This document shows positions 57,201 to 64,000 of a DNA stretch of 64,000 nt, piece by piece. Source of the stretch: Exophiala sp. HKRS030 (lineage: Eukaryota; Ascomycota; Eurotiomycetes; Chaetothyriales; Herpotrichiellaceae); contig JAHWDD010000004.1 in NCBI GenBank assembly GCA_023897205.1, positions 5,270,001 to 5,334,000 of the forward strand. Direction: 5' to 3'. The notes under the pieces are model-generated. The model saw only the letters and a program-made list of their open reading frames with translations, was not told the DNA's origin and did no database searches. Positions within the stretch are counted from its first letter, which is position 1. Each line of letters opens with the position of its first letter. The position numbers and the translations under genes were made by a program.

Positions 57201-57912
57201 AAAGTTTGACAAATAGCAATTTTTTTTGCGAAGTATCGAACTTCGGGAAAGCACCACAGCATATGGTGAGGCGTAGCCGATGGCAGCGATGATGGAATTG
57301 TACCACTCTGTCAATCATTGGTCCTTTTGCAACTTACGCATACTAATGATTGAAATGGCAATAGAGATATGGCCTTGTAAATCCAACCCGGGCCAAAGCG
57401 AATTTGCATTCTCTTCCTCGATAGGATTATATAGGTATCACTGGGAAAAGGAGTTATTGATGGGAAAGGATATGCTTAGTTTATTAGAAACACCTGGTAT
57501 TGTACATGACAAATTGAATTTGCAAATTGTGTTCATTGCATGGTCTTCCATCGACTCGGTCCATCGTATAGACTTCGCAAACAGTATCTGATATAACACT
57601 CAGCTTTCTACTTAGGTATTGATTGCACCAGAATCAACTTGTAGTATTTTCACACAGTTTTGCAGACCGATAAATGACTGCTGCCTGGCGCCTGATTTCC
57701 TCTCCTTTAACCAATTTCGCTTTACTACGGACTACTCGTCAAGGTAGGGTGTCCTTGAAGCGATCTTTGCCGCGCCCCTGAATGAGTACCACGTGACCTA
57801 CCAGATTGGCGGCCTTGATCTCCGAAAATGCGACTGTCAATTGTCATTAAGACCACTCGTCCACATCCATGAAGATCACCATCATTTTGTTGCATTGATG
57901 CGACTGGAAACA
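57201..57912. other. Tandem intergenic region, FKS1 3' and LCB1 upstream
   Basis: No gene supported. A T8 run lies just after the FKS1 stop. The frame of LCB1 is open back to about 57793, but with no family sequence. Confidence 0.5.
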
Positions 57913-59830
57913 ATGGACGCTCAAGATGCTCAAGAGTATCTGACTGCGTTCGCGCATGCAACCTCTGAACAATTCCACAAGATCCCCGGATCAGCCATCT
58001 TCCTCCGTTATGTCAAGTCCAGTTACCAGAACGATCCTATCCGATCCGCCGTCGAACTCTTCCTTGTTCTCTTTGCTATAAGATATCTCCTGGCTCCAAA
58101 ATACTCTACAAAGCCTAATTATGTCAAGTTGTCAGACGAGGTAGGTGGACATACAGCACGGCTGGCGTGTTTAGGCGTAGCGGCGAATTTGGTCGGCCAT
58201 ATTCTGACTGACGGTGTGAACTGGTAGGAAATCGATGACTTGGTAGATGAATGGACTCCGGAGCCTCTTGTAGGGAAGACGACTGCATTTGAAGAGGCAG
58301 ACCTTGAGAAAAGAGCCGTAATTGTTGGGTAAGTCTCGCTTGGTCCCAGAAGAACGACCACCTCTTGTCGCACACGATGCCTGTTCGGTACTGAGTCAAG
58401 CCACAGTCCCAGCGGCCCACGATGCAAATTGGTCAATGGTCGAACAGTCACAAATCTCGCCTCGTACAATTTCTACAATTTCATCACCAACGAGAACCTC
58501 AAAGAGCGCGCCATCCAGACCCTCCGCACCTACGGCGTTGGACCCTGCGGGCCTCCCGGCTTCTACGGCACGCAGGACGTGCATATGAAGATTGAGAGCG
58601 ACATCGCCGCATTCCTCGGTACAACAGCTTGCATCATCTACGCGCAGGCCTTCTCTACAATTTCCAGCGTGATCCCGGCCTTTTCGAAGAGAGGGGATAT
58701 CATTGTCGTGGACAAAGGGGTCAATTATGCCATACGCAAGGGAATACAGATTTCGAGGTCCACCGTCCGTTGGTATGAACACAATGATATGGAGGATCTA
58801 CAACGTGTCCTGGCAAAGGTCACAAAAGAACAGGCAAGAAAGCCACTTACACGAAGATTCATCATTACTGAGGGATTGTTCGAAAATACCGGTGAAATTG
58901 CTGATCTACCGAAACTGGTATGTATTGCGTGATTCCGTCGGGTTGTGGCAGCGACGGCCATGATGATGGCAGCAGAAGGTTGCCGGTTCTACGGATGAGA
59001 CTAATTCGTGTTACACGTTACAGATCGAACTCAAGCTCAAATATAAATTCCGCTTGATCCTTGACGAAACCTGGTCTTTTGGTGTGTTGGGTCGCACCGG
59101 TCGCGGTATTACGGAGCATCAACATGTCGATGCCGCTGAAGTCGATATGCTTATTGGCAGTATGGCAGGTCCTCTTGCAGGAGCAGGAGGTTTCTGCGCC
59201 GGTTCGGATGAAGTTGTCGAACATCAACGCCTCTCCGCGGCTAGTTATACCTTTTCTGCCGCCTTACCAGCCATGAGTGCTGTGACCGCCAGTGAGACTT
59301 TGATGATGTTGCAGACTCAACCTGAACATATCTCGCAGCTGAGGGAGAATATAAAAGTCATGTGGGCGCAGCTAGACCCCAGAAGTGATTGGGTGTACTG
59401 TAGCAGTGCACCTGAAAACCCGATCATGCTCCTGGTACTGAAACCTCAGGTTATCAGCAGTAGACGGTTGACTTGGGATGATCAGCAGAGTCTTTTACAG
59501 GAGATTGTCGACGAGGTTGGTATTTCTTTTTTTTTTTTTTATTTCTACGTTCTGTCTTCATCGATGTTCTTGCTCTCCGAACAGCTCATCCTACGTTTCC
59601 AGAAGATGTGCAACTCGAAGCTAACACTGAACCAGGCACTCTCACAAAACGTCCTTATAACCCGCGTCAAGAACCTCCCGGCCGGTGCCTCTGGTACAAA
59701 AGTCGAGATTTACACACCTTCACCAGCATTGAAAGTCTGCGTTACCCTAGGTTTATCAAAGAAAGAGATTGAAAAGGCCGGTGTTACCATTCGCCATGCA
59801 ATTACCAAAGTTCTGTCTAAAAAGCGGTGA
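57913..59830 (+). CDS. LCB1: Serine palmitoyltransferase subunit 1
   Basis: Non-catalytic subunit of the ER enzyme that makes 3-ketodihydrosphingosine, the first step of sphingolipid synthesis. Exons 57913-58140, 58228-58328, 58407-58917, 59024-59515 and 59636-59830 give 508 residues. Seen: a single TM segment (AVELFLVLFAIRYLLA), the EIDDLVDEWTPEPLV linker, NLASYNFYNF, GVGPCGPPGFYGTQDVHMKIE, GDIIVVDKGVNYAIRKGIQ, LILDETWSFGVLGRTGRG, and a GSMAGPLAGAGGFCAG stretch where the PLP-binding lysine of LCB2 is missing, as expected for LCB1. The Cys in GPCGPP corresponds to the human C133 disease position. The last intron (59516-59635) is 120 nt, in frame and stop-free, and contains a T14 run. It is removed because VDEALSQNVLITR then aligns with the family. 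An ATG at 57898 is an alternative start adding five residues. Confidence 0.95.
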
Positions 59831-60500
59831 TAACGGAAATAGAGGAAGAGAAGATATAAACCACTTTCTTGTGCTGTCTTTTATCGGGTTGTTGTGGCCA
59901 CTGTTAATATGTGGAAGCCATTGCTTCATTGTGCAACAAACAAGCAATGGCACAGAGAGAAGAACTCCTAGGTCTGGGACATAGGGGAGCGACCTGGCTT
60001 CTACTTTTCCCCTTTTTCGCCTCATGTATCAGTATCGACCGGGACATCGCGGGAGTTTACGTTTTGGGATATTTCAGCTCGAGATACTGGGTGAGTGTGT
60101 ACTCATGGCACAGAGCGAACGAGCCATATCACTATGTAATAAACATCTGGAGTGGCGTGTTTGTGGTCCAGCTTTGACTGACACGGGGTCGGAGTATATG
60201 ACTGTGTGACAGAAACGCGGAAGAGAAGAGTTGCCCTGGCCTGATATATCGGTCATGAAGCCTGCCAAGGAGCTCGCTGGTCACCGGAGTCAACAATTCG
60301 GACAGTCAGGTCCAAGATGGCATAGACACAGGCGGACAGGATGGACGAGACGAATGTACGAAGTTAATAGTCAAGTCGACGACGTCAGAGGAAGAAACAA
60401 GACTTGATGGAAAATCAACGCTGTTAACAATATAGATCATCAGACCATTTACAATACCTTTAGCCTTGTTCCTTCACACGAGTAGATCCATCTCTGTCTC

Positions 60501-60570
60501 TTACCTCTTACCTCTGGCCTCTGGCCTCTTACCTCTGGCCTCTTACCTCTTACCTCTGGCCTTTGGCCTT
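60501..60570. repeat. Ten-unit heptamer array of two variants, TTACCTC and TGGCCTY
   Basis: The 70 bases divide exactly into ten heptamers. Calling TTACCTC A and TGGCCTC/T B, the order is A A B B A B A A B B. Confidence 0.95.
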
Positions 60571-60690
60571 CGGCCGTGTTCGTATGTACACAATACAGCA
60601 ACAATCAAGAAGAAGAAGTAGAAGGACTCAATCTCCCTCGAGATTCCAGAGCGAGCGTGCCGTTCCAGCCACGTACCTATACAGATTATT

Positions 60691-60726
60691 GTAAGTAGTT
60701 AGTTAGGTAGTTAGGTAGTTAGTTTA
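60691..60726. repeat. GTTAGGTA-type imperfect repeat
   Basis: Alternating AGTTAG and GTAGTTAG units in non-coding DNA. Confidence 0.8.
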
Positions 60727-60829
60727 CTAGGAAGGCATTCATTCCCCGCCGGAAGAGTCCCCTAGCCTCTAGCCTCGCGAGTCTGTATCTGGGACTTGTC
60801 TACGGTACGGTGTACTGTAAGCTGGTTAC

Positions 60830-60869
60830 ATACCTACTACCTACCTACCTACTACCTACTACCTACTAT
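60830..60869. repeat. TACC/TACTACC imperfect repeat
   Basis: Mixed ACCT tetramer and CTACTAC heptamer units, complementary in composition to the TAGGTAG array about 130 bases upstream. Confidence 0.85.
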
Positions 60870-63469
60870 CGACAATCGACAATCTATGATCTCCGGAGTA
60901 CGGAGCACGGAGTACACAAATCAGGGACTCGTGCCCAAGTCCGGCTTCTTCTACTCGAGTAGTTGATACTCGTTTCGATATCACGTTGTCCTTTTCTACT
61001 CGAGTTCGCTTGCCTATCAACCTACAATGGTTGCCCAGGAGGTGGGAAGTTCGGAGTAGATACACACTCACGTACTATGAATGTACTCTGTACATATAAC
61101 AGTATGAGGGTCACGGACGGTCTGGGACAGTCACGCTCGCTTGTGAAAACAGGCTAAGGCTCGGCGAGGCGTCGATCACTCGTTTGGCGTTTCTGACTAC
61201 TCCGCGGGTTTCCATAGTCCGGAAGCCAAGCTGAGCTTTTCTGGACTCAAGTGCTCGGCCACCGAAGGGCTAGTTGCTCTCTATGTCCGCGTCCCAAGTG
61301 TCGCCCGGACTGAAGAATACAAAGTTGCGAGTCAAAATCGTCTTATCAGATCTACTTGCTTCTGGACACCGTTGTGAAGCTCTTAATGAGACACCTAACG
61401 GTCTCTTCCTACTTTCCAGCTGGCACATTGTAGGCATTCATGTGCAACAATAGCTGTCCAGAATTGTCTGGAAGCGGTCGGCTGGTAAAGCCCGTAGAGA
61501 TGATAGGTTTATGTGTGCATTTAGGTAACCGTGGTCGAACTTTGGGCTGGGGCCAACCAACCAGAGGCACTTCTTAGGCTTCCGGAAATCGACAATTAGG
61601 CGACCGTTTTCTCGCTTGAGCCCTTTGCTTAAAATTCTCCGACAAGTTCAATTTTGCGATGTGCTTCTTTAGCCAGGACATAGACCAAGAAATTATACAT
61701 CTCTGCGGATATGGTGGCCGGCTCTGAAGGTCGCCGTCTCCTGGTTCACTGTCTAGGCGTCCTTAGCGTCTGGCGAAGCGAAGTGGCGTAATGACTATTT
61801 ACATGTTGCAACTTGCAAGTCTCGATTGTCAGTTTGCAAGTCCTACCAAGAGAGACGACACATGTACGTGCGTGTTGGTTTGGTCAAGTCAGTGAGTTAC
61901 AGGCTTTAGATACGGTCCTCCATGAAGTCTCCTCCTTCGAGAGAAAGTGGTTTCTCCTCGTCGACATGGCGATTGAATAGAAGGAAATCAGTCAACCGAT
62001 GGGAATGTTCGAAGAGGTGATGTGGCATAACATACTGGATACTGTAGTGACCTCTAATGTTAAGTGGACTTTCATATCAGCCAGAGATTAGCCAGTAAGC
62101 CATCCGACATAGCGAAAAGCAAATCGAAGTTGCTCGGACCATACATTGATCCAGCTTCCGCCAATAGTTTGACTTAGCTAGGCTCGTGACAGGTCCTAGA
62201 CAATTCTTTGTCAGTTGCTCGTAAGCACCGTGGCACCTACCAAACATGCTCTGGAGTTTTGGGGCCCCGGTCTTGGTTACATTGTGCCGCTCTCTACCAT
62301 CCGATTTTTCGCTTACTGAAGACCGCCATGTAACAGTTTAGCGAGATGGAAGCGAAGTGAGTGTGAATATCCAGTGAGATTTCGATATAACCGAATTTCT
62401 CGCTTCCTGAGGAGAAAGCTGCTGACTTTTGGCGAGTCGAGACGTATCATGAAGCGAAGATACATGCAGGTACAAAAAGGACAAAAGATTGTGTGAGATC
62501 TTTCGGAATTATTCATTCTCCGGGAAAGTTGAGCAAGAATTGGCAGGAACCATCTCTTGCCAGATCTCTCACTCGTACTTGCCATATTGAGAGTTCTAAG
62601 ATGCGTATCTCCTATATAGCCAACCATCGTGACACTTCATAAGCTAGATGACAACCCACTCGAGTTGCATCTTGTTGAAAGATGCTTCCTCTATCACCCA
62701 TCTACATATCATACATTCTCCCAGTGCCTACATCCGTCCCGACTTCACTGCAAGGATTCCCTCTCGCAATTGCTGTGCCTGAGATGCACTTGCTTGACAC
62801 ATTGAGTTTGGGTGACGCGGCTCAGGTCCAGTGCTGGCGGTGCATTTGTTGTCAACATCTGGATTTTCTCAGGTTTCCCTCTGTGTTCGACTATATTTTG
62901 GGTTTGGTGTTTCTCTTCTGTCTCTCACAACCCCTCCTCGTTCAGAGGCTGGACCGCCGTCAGCCACTATCCTTCAAGCCTCCAGAGTTTATCCTGATTC
63001 CTGACTGTCTCGGTGCTTTACGAACTCGAACTGCGGGGTACGCTTTGTGATTTGGTCCCATACTGTCGGTTCACTGGATCGTAGATCCGGGGCTGATTTG
63101 TGGCGTCGATGTTCTCCCAGCTGGACCTCGTCCTTAACGAATGGTTGTATAGCAGTTGGCTGGGGCGCACATGATTCTAGATTTGATGACAATCCCGTGG
63201 AAGAGAACGATTAAATGATTCGATGACCTCAGAACTCGCTCTTTCAGCTGCAACTCAGGTTTCCAGGTAAGCTAGAGACGGGTTTTTGACAGAAATCTTT
63301 CTCTTCAGATAATCCTGGTTGCGGGTTTGTATATTTAAATAGGTCAAAACCTGTCATTACTCCTCAGTCTTCATTTCCGACCATATGATAACTATTGAAC
63401 ACGTTCATCAAGACCATCTATCACTTCAAGTATTCAACCAAATTTCTCCCAACAGCAAGACTCAACGCC

Positions 63470-64000
63470 ATGTCTTTTCCAACTAAGCCAGCCTTTGTTC
63501 ATGTAGGCACATGGGATGACGAAACTCGAAAACATCCTGCCATGAAATGGATGGAAGACTATACACTGAATTTTAATGCGCGAGGCGGTTGGGACAAGAA
63601 ATCCACCGACTGGCATACATCCGATTTCACTCTGGTAAAACCTGATGCAACTGTATATGACAACGCAGACGAGGCATTTCAACAGGTCAAGGAGATGTAT
63701 GCGTCATTTACCAAGGAGTTCCATGAACCATACTTTCTTGTGGTTTGGGAGAATAGCGACGGATACGAGATGTTAGGTCAGGCACATCTCTTTGGCAATA
63801 TCCCTGGTCAGGCGAGTGCAGGAGAACAGAAAGTACGAGATGGGCAAGGTCGTGAATGGGATGTCAAGATCCCGGGTGCCTTCCACTTTCACTATGTGAA
63901 GAACCCAAATGCAGCTCATGGCGGCTTTGAGTTAAAGAGAGCCGAGATCATCAGTGATTCAATGCCTGCAGTTCAGATTTTGATGAAGAGAGGTCTCTTG
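63470..64000 (+). CDS. Unidentified protein, 3' end beyond window (177 codons visible)
   Basis: A single open frame from an ATG preceded by an AC-rich leader (CAAGACTCAACGCC) to the edge of the window. The visible part reads MSFPTKPAFVHVGTWDDE..., with an aromatic-rich core (HEPYFLVVWENSDGYEMLGQA) and a motif GAFHFHYVKNP. No signal peptide or membrane segment is seen, and it looks soluble and cytosolic. The spacing of HVGTW, FHEPYFLVVW and EMLGQAHLFG is faintly reminiscent of NTF2/SnoaL-like folds, but I do not recognise the family and assign no function. Codon usage and the tidy leader argue it is a real gene. Confidence 0.7.
   Translation, partial: MSFPTKPAFVHVGTWDDETRKHPAMKWMEDYTLNFNARGGWDKKSTDWHTSDFTLVKPDATVYDNADEAFQQVKEMYASFTKEFHEPYFLVVWENSDGYEMLGQAHLFGNIPGQASAGEQKVRDGQGREWDVKIPGAFHFHYVKNPNAAHGGFELKRAEIISDSMPAVQILMKRGLL

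Larger units (their letters stand above)
59831..63469. other. 3.6-kb repeat-rich intergenic region
   Basis: No coding gene supported on either strand. Between 60480 and 60920 it holds several distinct short tandem arrays and a duplicated CGGAGTAC motif; beyond 61000 nothing recognisable apart from a pyrimidine-rich patch near 62690-62960. Confidence 0.5.

Overview
The window is nuclear DNA of a filamentous ascomycete. Genes carry short introns (about 50-130 nt) with GT...AG ends and ACTGAC/CTAAC-type branch sites. Several products are typical of mould-type ascomycetes: a mould-type FKS1, a GPI-anchored GH72 enzyme with a CBM43 module, a SesB-NACHT-WD40 receptor and a WHI5/NRM1-type repressor. 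The protein flavour suggests Eurotiomycetes, perhaps Chaetothyriales (black yeasts); that placement is inference. I can support sixteen protein-coding genes and saw no tRNA, rRNA, CRISPR array or intact transposon.

Layout. 0.9-13.3 kb is compact housekeeping: an MFS permease (+), eIF2-beta (+), an AIM24-type protein (-), ESCRT-III SNF7 (-), the telomere capping protein TEN1 (+), a small membrane protein (-) and the 40S assembly factor TSR4 (+). 13.3-24.1 kb is gene-poor and holds only a WHI5/NRM1-like G1/S repressor (-). 24.1-30.7 kb carries two zinc-metalloprotease genes on the + strand: a fungal Metallopep/jacalin protein and a GCNA-type SprT protein with a long acidic tail. 31.2-36.2 kb is one large NLR-like gene (-). 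37.2-42.6 kb has a small-molecule-kinase-like gene (+), a second MFS transporter (+) and the Ran regulator MOG1 (-). 43.5-59.8 kb has a GH72 beta-1,3-glucanosyltransferase (-) head to head with the beta-1,3-glucan synthase FKS1 (+), followed by serine palmitoyltransferase subunit LCB1 (+). 59.8-63.5 kb is repeat-rich and empty. A partial gene runs off the right end.

How the genes relate. Most neighbours are unrelated housekeeping genes, as is usual in fungi. The exception is the FKS1/GH72 pair: one makes beta-1,3-glucan and the other elongates it, and they share one 5.9-kb upstream region.

The main oddities are: (1) five places in four conserved genes (AIM24-like, TSR4, WHI5-like and the metallopeptidase twice) where the reading frame needs exactly one more base and a G4/C4 run is the simplest place for it, which looks like homopolymer undercalling but may be real; (2) two introns, in eIF2-beta and LCB1, that are multiples of three and stop-free, so naive gene calling or real intron retention would insert 65 or 40 residues; (3) the SesB-NACHT-WD40 receptor, the best candidate here for a self/non-self recognition system.
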